Shown here one piece after another: positions 41,889 through 50,123 of a DNA stretch of 64,000 nucleotides. The notes below the pieces were generated by a model. That model saw only the letters and a list, made by a program, of their open reading frames with translations. It was not told where the DNA came from and made no database searches. How positions within the stretch are numbered: the first letter of the stretch is position 1; each line of letters begins with the position of its first letter. Source of the DNA: Pseudomonas sp. B20(2017) (GTDB taxonomy: Bacteria; Pseudomonadota; Gammaproteobacteria; Pseudomonadales; Pseudomonadaceae); the NCBI RefSeq assembly GCF_002113125.1, contig NZ_NEJP01000017.1, positions 82,353-146,352 of the forward strand. Reading direction: 5' to 3'. A program made the position numbers and the translations under genes.

Positions 41889-43096
41889 AACGCCGCCAGA
41901 CCGCGCGACAGGTCGGCTTGCAGGTCAGCGACGTCTTCCAGGCCGACCGCGATGCGGATCAGGCTGTCACGAATGCCGGCTGCCTCACGCTCCTGCGGCG
42001 CCAGACGGCCGTGGGACGTGGTGCTCGGGTGGGTAATGGTGGTTTTGCTGTCACCCAGGTTGGCGGTGATCGAGATCAAACGAGTCGCATCGATAAAGCG
42101 CCAGGCGCCCTCTTTGCCGCCCTTCACCTCAAAGCTCACCACCGCGCCGAAGCCTTTCTGCTGCCGCTGAGCCAGCTCGTGCTGCGGATGGCTCTTGAGA
42201 CCGGCGTAATGCACCTTCTCGATGCCATCCTGCTGCTCCAGCCATTCGGCCAGTTGCTGGGCGTTGGCACAGTGGGCCTTCATCCGCAGATTCAGGGTTT
42301 CCAGACCTTTGAGGAAGATCCAGGCGTTGAACGGGCTGAGAGTTGGCCCGGCAGTACGCAGAAAACCGACGATTTCTTTCATCTGCTCGCTGCGACCGGC
42401 CACCACGCCACCCATGCAACGGCCCTGGCCATCGATGAACTTGGTGGCCGAATGCACAACGATGTCGGCACCGAGCTTCAGCGGTTGCTGCAAGGCAGGC
42501 GTGCAGAAGCAGTTGTCGACCACCAGCATCGCACCCTTGGCGTGCGCGATTTCCGACAGCGCAGTGATATCCACCAGTTCAGCCAACGGATTGGATGGCG
42601 ATTCGACGAACAGCAATTTGGTGTTGGTCTTGATCGCTGCGTCCCAGGCCGACAGATCGGCCAGCGGCACGTAATCGACTTCCACGCCAAAACGCTTGAA
42701 GTACTTTTCGAACAGGCTGATGGTCGAACCGAACACGCTGCGCGACACCAGCACGTGATCACCGGCGCTGCACAGGCTCATCACCACCGCCATGATCGCG
42801 GCCATACCGGTCGCCGTGGCCACCGCTTGCTCGGCGCTTTCCAGCGCCGCAATGCGCTCTTCGAACGCGCGGACGGTCGGGTTGGTGTAGCGCGAGTAAA
42901 CGTTGCCCGGCACTTCCCCGGCAAACCGTGCAGCCGCGTCAGCGGCGGTACGGAACACGTAGCTGGAAGTGAAGAACATCGGATCACCGTGCTCGCCTTC
43001 CGGCGTACGGTGCTGACCGGCACGTACGGCCAGGGTATCGAACGCTACGCCTTCGAGGTCGCTGTCCAGCCGACCGGCATCCCATTCCTGACTCAT
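41885..43096 (-). CDS. metZ: O-succinylhomoserine sulfhydrylase
   Basis: A 403-residue PLP enzyme of the Cys/Met metabolism family making homocysteine from O-succinylhomoserine and sulfide, the direct sulfhydrylation route of pseudomonads. PLP lysine in SATKFIDGQGR (about 208) and cofactor residues YSRYTNPTV are intact. It lies downstream of purF and overlaps the SDR gene by 4 bases. Confidence 0.95.
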   Translation of the reverse strand: MSQEWDAGRLDSDLEGVAFDTLAVRAGQHRTPEGEHGDPMFFTSSYVFRTAADAAARFAGEVPGNVYSRYTNPTVRAFEERIAALESAEQAVATATGMAAIMAVVMSLCSAGDHVLVSRSVFGSTISLFEKYFKRFGVEVDYVPLADLSAWDAAIKTNTKLLFVESPSNPLAELVDITALSEIAHAKGAMLVVDNCFCTPALQQPLKLGADIVVHSATKFIDGQGRCMGGVVAGRSEQMKEIVGFLRTAGPTLSPFNAWIFLKGLETLNLRMKAHCANAQQLAEWLEQQDGIEKVHYAGLKSHPQHELAQRQQKGFGAVVSFEVKGGKEGAWRFIDATRLISITANLGDSKTTITHPSTTSHGRLAPQEREAAGIRDSLIRIAVGLEDVADLQADLSRGLAAL

Positions 43097-43147
43097 GCTG
43101 TCACTCCTTGCCCTGTTCTCGATAAATAAAAGTCTTTTGCCAGATAC

Positions 43148-43172
43148 AAAACCGGCCCCTAAGGGCCGGTTG
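43148..43172 (-). terminator. Terminator between purF and metZ
   Basis: AACCGGCCC (43150-43158) pairs with GGGCCGGTT (43163-43171) around CTAA, directly after the purF stop (43177). A short T run follows on the minus strand, so metZ may need its own promoter. Confidence 0.75.
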
Positions 43173-43176
43173 AAAC

Positions 43177-44682
43177 TCAGTTGTTGTACAGATCGATGAT
43201 CGCACTGACCGCCTGGGTCTTGACCTTCGAGGCATCGTTGCGTGCCTGTTCGATCTTGTTCAGGTAAGCCTCGTCGACGTCGCCGGTGACGTACTTGCCG
43301 TCAAACACTGCGCAATCGAAGTTTTCGATCTTGATCTTGCCGCCGCCGACCGCTTCGATCAAGTCAGGTAGGTCCTGATAGATCAGCCAGTCAGCGCCGA
43401 TCAGATCAGCGACATCCTGAGTCGAACGATTGTGCGCGATCAACTCGTGCGCGCTCGGCATGTCGATGCCGTACACGTTCGGGAAGCGAACAGCCGGAGC
43501 CGCCGAGCAGAAGTAGACGTTTTTCGCGCCGGCTTCGCGTGCCATCTGGATGATCTGCTTGCAGGTGGTGCCGCGAACGATGGAGTCGTCCACCAGCATT
43601 ACGTTCTTGCCGCGAAATTCCAGCTCGATGGCGTTGAGCTTCTGGCGTACCGATTTCTTGCGCGCGGCCTGACCGGGCATGATGAAGGTACGGCCGATGT
43701 AACGGTTCTTGACGAAGCCTTCGCGGAATTTCACGCCCAGATGGTTGGCCAGCTCCAGCGCTGCGGTGCGGCTGGTGTCCGGGATCGGGATGACCACGTC
43801 GATGTCGTGCTCTGGACGCTCGCGCAGAATCTTCTCGGCCAGCTTCTCACCCATGCGCAGACGGGCCTTGTAGACCGACACGCCGTCGATGATCGAATCC
43901 GGACGCGCCAGGTAGACGTGTTCGAAGATGCACGGAGTCAGGGACGGGTTGGTCGCACACTGACGGGTGTGCAGCTTGCCGTCTTCAGTGATGTAGACCG
44001 CTTCGCCCGGTGCCAGGTCGCGGATCAGGGTGAAGCCGAGCACGTCCAGCGAAACGCTTTCGGACGCGATCATGTACTCGACACCTTCGTCGGTGTGACG
44101 CTGGCCGAACACGATCGGGCGGATGCCGTGCGGATCGCGGAAACCGACGATGCCATAACCGGTCACCATCGCCACGACGGCATAACCACCGACGCAACGG
44201 TTGTGCACGTCGGTCACGGCGGCAAACACGTCTTCTTCGGTCGGCTGCAGCTTGCCGCGCTGGGCCAGCTCGTGGGCGAACACGTTGAGCAACACTTCCG
44301 AGTCGGAGCTGGTGTTGACGTGACGCAGATCGGATTCGTAGATCTCTTTGGCCAACTGTTCAACGTTGGTCAGGTTACCGTTGTGCGCCAGGGTGATGCC
44401 GTAAGGCGAGTTGACGTAGAACGGCTGAGCCTCGGCCGACGTCGAGCTGCCGGCAGTCGGGTAACGGACGTGGCCGATACCCATGTGGCCGACCAGGCGC
44501 TGCATGTGACGCTGCTGAAACACGTCACGCACCAGGCCATTGTCCTTGCGCAAGAACAACCGGCCATCATGGCTGGTCACGATACCGGCAGCGTCCTGGC
44601 CGCGGTGCTGGAGCACGGTTAGCGCGTCATACAGCGCCTGATTGACGTTCGACTTACCGACGATACCGACGATGCCACACAT
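43177..44682 (-). CDS. purF: Amidophosphoribosyltransferase
   Basis: A 501-residue enzyme for the first committed step of purine synthesis. The N-terminal nucleophile Cys2 (after Met removal, MCGIVGIVG) defines the start at 44682; an ATG three codons upstream would bury it. Glutaminase domain about 2-235, PRPP-binding domain about 255-450 with VMLVDDSIVRGTT. Downstream of cvpA as in most gamma-proteobacteria. Confidence 0.97.
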   Translation of the reverse strand: MCGIVGIVGKSNVNQALYDALTVLQHRGQDAAGIVTSHDGRLFLRKDNGLVRDVFQQRHMQRLVGHMGIGHVRYPTAGSSTSAEAQPFYVNSPYGITLAHNGNLTNVEQLAKEIYESDLRHVNTSSDSEVLLNVFAHELAQRGKLQPTEEDVFAAVTDVHNRCVGGYAVVAMVTGYGIVGFRDPHGIRPIVFGQRHTDEGVEYMIASESVSLDVLGFTLIRDLAPGEAVYITEDGKLHTRQCATNPSLTPCIFEHVYLARPDSIIDGVSVYKARLRMGEKLAEKILRERPEHDIDVVIPIPDTSRTAALELANHLGVKFREGFVKNRYIGRTFIMPGQAARKKSVRQKLNAIELEFRGKNVMLVDDSIVRGTTCKQIIQMAREAGAKNVYFCSAAPAVRFPNVYGIDMPSAHELIAHNRSTQDVADLIGADWLIYQDLPDLIEAVGGGKIKIENFDCAVFDGKYVTGDVDEAYLNKIEQARNDASKVKTQAVSAIIDLYNN

Positions 44683-44723
44683 GCGACGCAACCCCTACTT
44701 AATGGATCTGAACTGAACAACAC

Positions 44724-45284
44724 TCACTGAGGCGTTTTGGCCGACGGCAAGAGTTGCTCCTTGAACGGAATATCAGCGGGTACGCTGATTCCGCTGGCAA
44801 GCCACTGACTGCTCCACCCGAGAATCAGGTTTTTGGACCAGTCTGCGACCAATAAAAACCTTGGCACGAGCTGTGATTCTTTCCACCACTCGTCCTGCTG
44901 TACCGGCCCCAGGCTCAACAGCCCGACCGCCACGACCACCAGCAACACGCCACGCGCAGCGCCGAAGGCCATGCCGAGGAATCGATCGGTCCCGGACAAC
45001 CCGGTGACGCGAACCAACTCGCCGATAAGATAATTGATCATTGCGCCCACGATCAGAGTGGCGACAAACATGATGGCACAGCCCGTGATCACACGAGCCG
45101 ATGGAGTTTGAATGTATCCGGCGAGGTACTCGGACAGTGAGCCACCGAACATCCAGGCAACAGCTCCTGCGATGATCCAGGTCACCAGCGACAATGCTTC
45201 TTTGACGAAGCCGCGGCTCAAACTGATCAAAGCGGAGATGGCGATGATTGCAACGATCGCCCAGTCAACCCAGGTAAATGGCAC
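44724..45284 (-). CDS. cvpA: CvpA-family membrane protein (colicin V production protein)
   Basis: A 186-residue inner-membrane protein with four hydrophobic segments (VDWAIVAIIAISALISLS, ALSLVTWIIAGAVAWMFG, VITGCAIMFVATLIVGAMI, GVLLVVVAVGLLSL). The conserved FWRGFxKE-like SRGFVKEALS is present. Contributes to envelope stress resistance in other bacteria. Lies 41 bases before purF. Confidence 0.94.
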   Translation of the reverse strand: MPFTWVDWAIVAIIAISALISLSRGFVKEALSLVTWIIAGAVAWMFGGSLSEYLAGYIQTPSARVITGCAIMFVATLIVGAMINYLIGELVRVTGLSGTDRFLGMAFGAARGVLLVVVAVGLLSLGPVQQDEWWKESQLVPRFLLVADWSKNLILGWSSQWLASGISVPADIPFKEQLLPSAKTPQ

Positions 45285-45382
45285 AGTGCAGCCTACAGAC
45301 GGATAAGGCGGCGCATTTTAGCAGAGCGCAGGGCTGTCGGTAAGCTGCGAATGTCAGTGCATTTCAATCGGGGCGATAGATT

Positions 45383-46069
45383 TCAGCCACGCTCAGGCTG
45401 GAAGCGCACCACAAACCCCTTCAGGTTCTGCTGGCGGCTCAAAAGATCACGCAGACGATCGGCTTCGGCGCGCTCGATCAGCGGGCCGACGAACACTCGA
45501 TTCTTGCCATCAGCCGAACGGATGTAAGCGTTGTAACCCTGGCTGCGCAGGGTTTTCTGCAGGCTTTCGGCGCTGGCGCGACTCGACAGACTGGCCAGTT
45601 GCACCGACCAGCTCACCGACAGGCCATTGGCGTCGACGCGGCTTTGAGTGGTATCAGGCTTGGTGGAAAGCGCAGCGATCGGCTGAGCAGGTGCTGTAGC
45701 AGGTTTTACCACCGGAGCGGGAGCGGGAGCCGGAGCCGGAGCCGGAGCCGGAGCAACCGGTTTGGCTACCGGCGCTGGAGCCGGGGCTGGTGCAGCGGAA
45801 GCAATCGGCGCTGCTGGCGCCGTTTGCTCGGCGACTTCGTCATCACTCGGCACCGGCTCTTGCGGCAGAACCTGCGGCTCGGGCACAGCCACGGTTTCCA
45901 TCTGGATCTGCGCCACCGCAGGCGCCTGCGGCGCGGCCGGCGCATCGACGGTCACCTGACGCTGCTCATCCTGACGGGAAAACAGCATCGGCAGGAAAAT
46001 CACCGCCAGAGCCACCAGCACCAGGGCGCCGACCATGCGCTGCTTGTAAGCTTTATCCAGCAAAGCCAT
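45383..46069 (-). CDS. dedD: DedD-type SPOR-domain cell-division protein
   Basis: A 228-residue inner-membrane protein: short cytoplasmic N-terminus, one TM helix (MVGALVLVALAVIFLPMLF, about 12-30), a long Pro/Ala linker encoded partly by seven GGAGC-hexamers (45714-45755, Ala-Pro repeats), and a C-terminal SPOR domain (about 150-228). Start at 46069 (MALLDKAYKQR) overlaps folC by 17 bases. Position folC-dedD-cvpA is the conserved order for dedD. Confidence 0.88.
   Translation of the reverse strand: MALLDKAYKQRMVGALVLVALAVIFLPMLFSRQDEQRQVTVDAPAAPQAPAVAQIQMETVAVPEPQVLPQEPVPSDDEVAEQTAPAAPIASAAPAPAPAPVAKPVAPAPAPAPAPAPAPVVKPATAPAQPIAALSTKPDTTQSRVDANGLSVSWSVQLASLSSRASAESLQKTLRSQGYNAYIRSADGKNRVFVGPLIERAEADRLRDLLSRQQNLKGFVVRFQPERG
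45714..45755 (-). repeat. Hexanucleotide array in dedD
   Basis: Seven tandem hexamers of the form GGAGC(G/C/A) on the plus strand, reading as Ala-Pro repeats in DedD. Such in-frame arrays change linker length without a frameshift. Confidence 0.85.
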
Positions 46070-47360
46070 TTGCCGCTTCCTCCGTGGAGCGCCGAGACAG
46101 CCATTCGAGGGCCTCGGCGACACAATAAAATGATCCGAACAGCAAGATCTCGTCGTCGCTGGTGGCCACTGCACACTGCCCTTCCAGCGCAGCCGCCACA
46201 CTGTCATAAGACGTGACCGAGGCGCCAAGGTTCTGCAATGCAACATTCAATTCAGCCACCGGACGCGCGCGCGACGAATCCAGCGGCGCCACCGCCCAAT
46301 GCTGGATGCTGGCATTCAACTCACCGATGACACCGTCCAGATCCTTGTCCGCCAACAGGCCGAACACCGCCAGACGCTTGCCGACCGGCGGACGAGCCGC
46401 CAGACGTCGCGCCAGATACTCCGCCGCATGCGGGTTATGGCCAACGTCCAGCAGCAGGTTCAAGCGCTTGCCGTTCCATTCGAACGAACGACGATCAAGG
46501 CGGCCGACCACGCGAGTCACCTGCAACGCCGCAACAATCTGTTTGGCATCCCATGGCAAGCCGAGCAGCAGATAAGCCTGCAAAGCCAGCGCGGCGTTCT
46601 CCATCGGCAGATCGAGCAGCGGCAAATCGCGCAGCTCGACGACCTGACCGTCAGCATCAGTACCGCGCCACTGCCAGAATTGATCAGTGATGCCGAGATC
46701 AAAATCGCGCCCGCGCAGGAAGAACGGGCAAGCAAGCTCGCGCGCCTTGTCCAGCAGGGGCTGTGGAGGATTCAGATCGCCGCACAGCGCAGGCTTGCCC
46801 TGACGGAAAATCCCGGCCTTCTCGAAGGCTACGGATTCGCGGGTATTGCCCAGGTAGTCGGCATGATCGACACCGATGCTGGTGACCAGCGCGATATCGG
46901 CATCGACCACGTTGACTGTATCCAGACGCCCGCCCAGCCCGACTTCCAGCACCACCGCATCGAGCCCGGCATGTTGAAACAGCCAGAACGCCGCCAGGGT
47001 GCCCATTTCGAAGTACGTCAGGGAAGTGTCGCCGCGCCCCGCTTCGACCGCCGCGAAGGCTTCGCAAAGCTGCGCGTCAGTGGCTTCGACGCCATTGAGC
47101 TGCACCCGCTCGTTGTAACGCAGCAGGTGCGGAGAATTGTAGACACCAACGTTCAGGCCCTGCGCCCGCAGCAATGAAGCCACGAAAGCGCAGGTCGAAC
47201 CCTTGCCATTGGTGCCGGTGACCGTAATCACCCGAGGCGCCGGCTGGCCCAGTCCCATGCGGGACGCTACCTGTTGCGAACGCTCCAACCCCATGTCGAT
47301 GGCCGATGGATGCAACTGTTCAAGGTAGGCGAGCCACTCGCCAAGGGTGCGCTCGGTCAT
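46053..47360 (-). CDS. folC: Bifunctional dihydrofolate/folylpolyglutamate synthase
   Basis: A 435-residue Mur-ligase-like ATP enzyme adding glutamate to (dihydro/tetrahydro)folate. P-loop TGTNGKGSTCAF (about 47-58), Mur central motifs (SIGVDHADYLGNT with catalytic His), and C-terminal domain ending before the dedD overlap. Overlaps accD by ATGA (47357-47360). Confidence 0.95.
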   Translation of the reverse strand: MTERTLGEWLAYLEQLHPSAIDMGLERSQQVASRMGLGQPAPRVITVTGTNGKGSTCAFVASLLRAQGLNVGVYNSPHLLRYNERVQLNGVEATDAQLCEAFAAVEAGRGDTSLTYFEMGTLAAFWLFQHAGLDAVVLEVGLGGRLDTVNVVDADIALVTSIGVDHADYLGNTRESVAFEKAGIFRQGKPALCGDLNPPQPLLDKARELACPFFLRGRDFDLGITDQFWQWRGTDADGQVVELRDLPLLDLPMENAALALQAYLLLGLPWDAKQIVAALQVTRVVGRLDRRSFEWNGKRLNLLLDVGHNPHAAEYLARRLAARPPVGKRLAVFGLLADKDLDGVIGELNASIQHWAVAPLDSSRARPVAELNVALQNLGASVTSYDSVAAALEGQCAVATSDDEILLFGSFYCVAEALEWLSRRSTEEAANGFAG

Positions 47361-48277
47361 ACGTTGGCAGGCACCGGCGGAACCACGATCGGCTCAACAG
47401 GAGCAGCGACAAATGTCGGCGTAGGCTGACCAGTCAGTTGCGCCAGCAGGTTGCCCAGACGTGGACGCAGTTCACGACGGTCGATGATCAGGTCGATGGC
47501 GCCGTGCTCCAGCAGGAACTCGCTGCGCTGGAAGCCTTCCGGCAGTTTTTCACGCACGGTCTGCTCGATCACGCGTGGACCGGCGAAGCCGATCAGGGCT
47601 TTCGGCTCGCCGACGATCACGTCGCCCAGCATCGCCAGACTGGCGGAAACACCACCGTAGACCGGGTCGGTCAGCACGGAGATGAACGGAATGCCTTCTT
47701 CACGCAGACGCGCCAGCACAGCCGAAGTCTTTGCCATCTGCATCAGCGAGATCAGGGCCTCCTGCATCCGCGCACCACCGGAGGCGGAGAAGCAGACCAT
47801 CGGGCAACGGTTTTCCAGCGCGTAGTTGGCGGCGCGCACGAAGCGCTCACCGACGATGGCGCCCATGGAACCGCCCATGAAGCTGAATTCGAACGCCGAA
47901 ACCACGACCGGCATGCCCAGCAGGGTGCCGCTCATGGAAACCAGTGCGTCTTTCTCGCCGGTCTGCTTCTGGGCAGCGACCAGACGGTCCTTGTACTTCT
48001 TGCCGTCGCGGAATTTCAGACGGTCAACCGGCTCCAGGTCGGCGCCCAGTTCGGCACGGCCTTCGGCGTCCAGGAAGATGTCGATGCGCGCACGTGCGCC
48101 GATGCGCATGTGGTGGTTGCATTTAGGGCAGACGTCCAGGGTCTTTTCCAGCTCCGGACGATACAGCACAGCCTCGCAGGACGGGCATTTGTGCCACAGG
48201 CCTTCAGGGACCGAGCTCTTTTTGACCTCGGAACGCATGATCGAAGGGATCAGCTTGTCTACCAACCAGTTGCTCAT
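47357..48277 (-). CDS. accD: Acetyl-CoA carboxylase carboxyltransferase subunit beta
   Basis: A 306-residue beta subunit of the carboxyltransferase for malonyl-CoA synthesis. Zinc ribbon CPSCEAVL...CPKCNHH (about 27-52) and the CoA-carboxylase fold with SGGARMQEAL and GGVSASLAMLGD are intact. Length typical. Confidence 0.97.
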   Translation of the reverse strand: MSNWLVDKLIPSIMRSEVKKSSVPEGLWHKCPSCEAVLYRPELEKTLDVCPKCNHHMRIGARARIDIFLDAEGRAELGADLEPVDRLKFRDGKKYKDRLVAAQKQTGEKDALVSMSGTLLGMPVVVSAFEFSFMGGSMGAIVGERFVRAANYALENRCPMVCFSASGGARMQEALISLMQMAKTSAVLARLREEGIPFISVLTDPVYGGVSASLAMLGDVIVGEPKALIGFAGPRVIEQTVREKLPEGFQRSEFLLEHGAIDLIIDRRELRPRLGNLLAQLTGQPTPTFVAAPVEPIVVPPVPANV

Positions 48278-48469
48278 GCTTTCTTTCTCCAGTACCGGCG
48301 GCCCGAACGCTCTGGTTCGCGGCCCCGCGTATGCCCTTCAGCTAAATTCATGTGTGGCGATGATCGTCCGGGCTGCCGGGTCAGCGGAACTGACCTGCGC
48401 ACACCCCGAAAAGACCCTCAGCCTCTTTTCTACAGAGCTGTGGACGGCGGCAGTCTGCCAGCCGTCACA

Positions 48470-49084
48470 TCAGCGTACGGCGTTGATGAATGCACGAATC
48501 TTTGCGTGATCCTTGATGCCCTTCCTCGCCTCTACCCCGCCGCTGACATCCACGGCATACGGCCGCACCCTCGCGACCGCATCGGCGACGTTCTCCGGCG
48601 TCAGGCCACCGGCCAGAATCAACGGCTTGCTCAAGCCCTGCGGAATCAATGACCAGTCGAACGCCTCGCCGGTTCCGCCGGGCACGCCTTCGACATAAGT
48701 GTCTAGCAGCACACCGCTGGCGCTTGGGTAAGCATCGCAGGCAGCAGCAATGTCATCGCCCGCCTTGACCCGCAAGGCCTTGATATACGGCCGGTGCCAG
48801 CCTTCACACTCGACGGCGGTCTCGTCGCCGTGAAACTGCAACAGATCCAGCGGCACGGCATCGAGGATTTCCCCGAGCTCACAGCGGCTGGCATTGACGA
48901 ACAGCCCGACCGTGGTCACGAACGGCGGCAATGCGGCGATGATCGCCCGCGCCTGCTGCACGGTAACCGCCCGGGGACTTTTAGCGTAGAACACAAAACC
49001 GATGGCATCGGCCCCGGCCTCGACGGCTGCCAACGCATCCTCTATGCGGGTAATCCCGCAAATCTTGCTGCGAACGGCTGACAT
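48470..49084 (-). CDS. trpF: Phosphoribosylanthranilate isomerase
   Basis: A 204-residue TIM-barrel enzyme of tryptophan synthesis. Catalytic Cys in KICGITR (about 8-14) and Asp in LLDTYVEGVPGGTG (about 126) are seen, plus phosphate-loop LAGGLTPENV. Start at 49084 (MSAVRSKICGI) matches the family; a longer frame from 49159 is rejected. Sits alone from other trp genes, as in pseudomonads, 64 bases after truA. Confidence 0.95.
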   Translation of the reverse strand: MSAVRSKICGITRIEDALAAVEAGADAIGFVFYAKSPRAVTVQQARAIIAALPPFVTTVGLFVNASRCELGEILDAVPLDLLQFHGDETAVECEGWHRPYIKALRVKAGDDIAAACDAYPSASGVLLDTYVEGVPGGTGEAFDWSLIPQGLSKPLILAGGLTPENVADAVARVRPYAVDVSGGVEARKGIKDHAKIRAFINAVR

Positions 49085-49148
49085 GTCGATAAAAACTCCA
49101 AGGCAAATCCGAGAAAGTCCCGGATGGTAACAAATGCGTTCGAGGGCG

Positions 49149-50003
49149 TCAGCCGTCAAGTTCCGAGAAACCCGTAAGGAAATGTGGCCCGATGAAACGC
49201 TCGGGCAACGGGAACTCGTCGTGGTACTCGACCTGCACCAGATACAGACCGAACGGATGCGCCGTGACCCCGCCGGAACGCCGCTCGCGGCTCTCGAGCA
49301 CTTCTTTCATCCACTCCACCGGCCGCTCGCCGGCACCGATGGTCATCAGCACGCCGGCAATATTGCGCACCATGTGGTGCAGGAACGCGTTGGCGCGGAT
49401 GTCCAGCACGATCATTTTGCCGTGACGGGTCACACGCAGGTGATGCATCTTCTTGATCGGCGATTTGGCCTGGCACTGGCCGGCACGGAACGCGCTGAAA
49501 TCATGGGTACCGATCAGGTACTGCGCAGCTTCGGCCATGCGCTCCACGTCCAGCGGACGATGATTCCAGGTGATTTCTTCGTTGAGATGCGCCGGGCGGA
49601 TCTGATCGTTGTAGATCACGTAGCGATAGCGCCGGGCAATCGCCTTGAATCGCGCATGAAAATGCGCCGGCATGACCTTCGCCCAACTGACGCTGATGTC
49701 GTGGGGCAGATTGATGTTGGCGCCCATGACCCAGGCTTTCAGCGAGCGGTCGACCTGGGTGTCGAAATGCACCACTTGCCCGCAGGCATGCACACCGGCG
49801 TCAGTGCGCCCGGCGCATTGCAGCGAGATCGGCGAATCGGCGACCTTCGACAGGGCGTTTTCCAGGGTTTCCTGCACGGTGAGCACACCGGTGGACTGGC
49901 GCTGCCAGCCGCTGTAGCGCGAGCCCTTGTATTCAACGCCCAGCGCGACGCGGAAAAAGCCTTCGGGTGCCATTTCGGCGGCCGGGTTATCTATGTTTGC
50001 CAA
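49149..50003 (-). CDS. truA: tRNA pseudouridine(38-40) synthase
   Basis: A TruA enzyme modifying U38-40 in the anticodon arm. Catalytic Asp is in AGRTDAGVHACGQVVHF. I give the TTG at 50003 (MANIDNPAAEM...), which keeps the MA-IDN-like start common in pseudomonads, for 284 residues; the next ATG (49973, MAPEGFFRV) has no clear ribosome-binding site, and the ATG at 50090 lies in the fimV terminator. Downstream of fimV, upstream of trpF. Confidence 0.92.
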   Translation of the reverse strand: MANIDNPAAEMAPEGFFRVALGVEYKGSRYSGWQRQSTGVLTVQETLENALSKVADSPISLQCAGRTDAGVHACGQVVHFDTQVDRSLKAWVMGANINLPHDISVSWAKVMPAHFHARFKAIARRYRYVIYNDQIRPAHLNEEITWNHRPLDVERMAEAAQYLIGTHDFSAFRAGQCQAKSPIKKMHHLRVTRHGKMIVLDIRANAFLHHMVRNIAGVLMTIGAGERPVEWMKEVLESRERRSGGVTAHPFGLYLVQVEYHDEFPLPERFIGPHFLTGFSELDG

Positions 50004-50075
50004 GTCGGTACAGCCTGCTGATCTACAAAGGCGGGCATTATAAGGCGGCGGGACGGGGAAACCAGACCCAAACAA

Positions 50076-50102
50076 AAACGGCAGCCTCATGGGCTGCCGT
50101 TT
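50076..50102 (-). terminator. Terminator after fimV
   Basis: AAACGGCAGCC and GGCTGCCGTTT (plus-strand arms 50076-50086 and 50092-50102) pair around a 5-base loop; A-rich bases follow on the plus strand (T run on minus). It lies between fimV and truA. Confidence 0.88.
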
Positions 50103-50123
50103 TGTTTAGCGCTGAATGCCGAC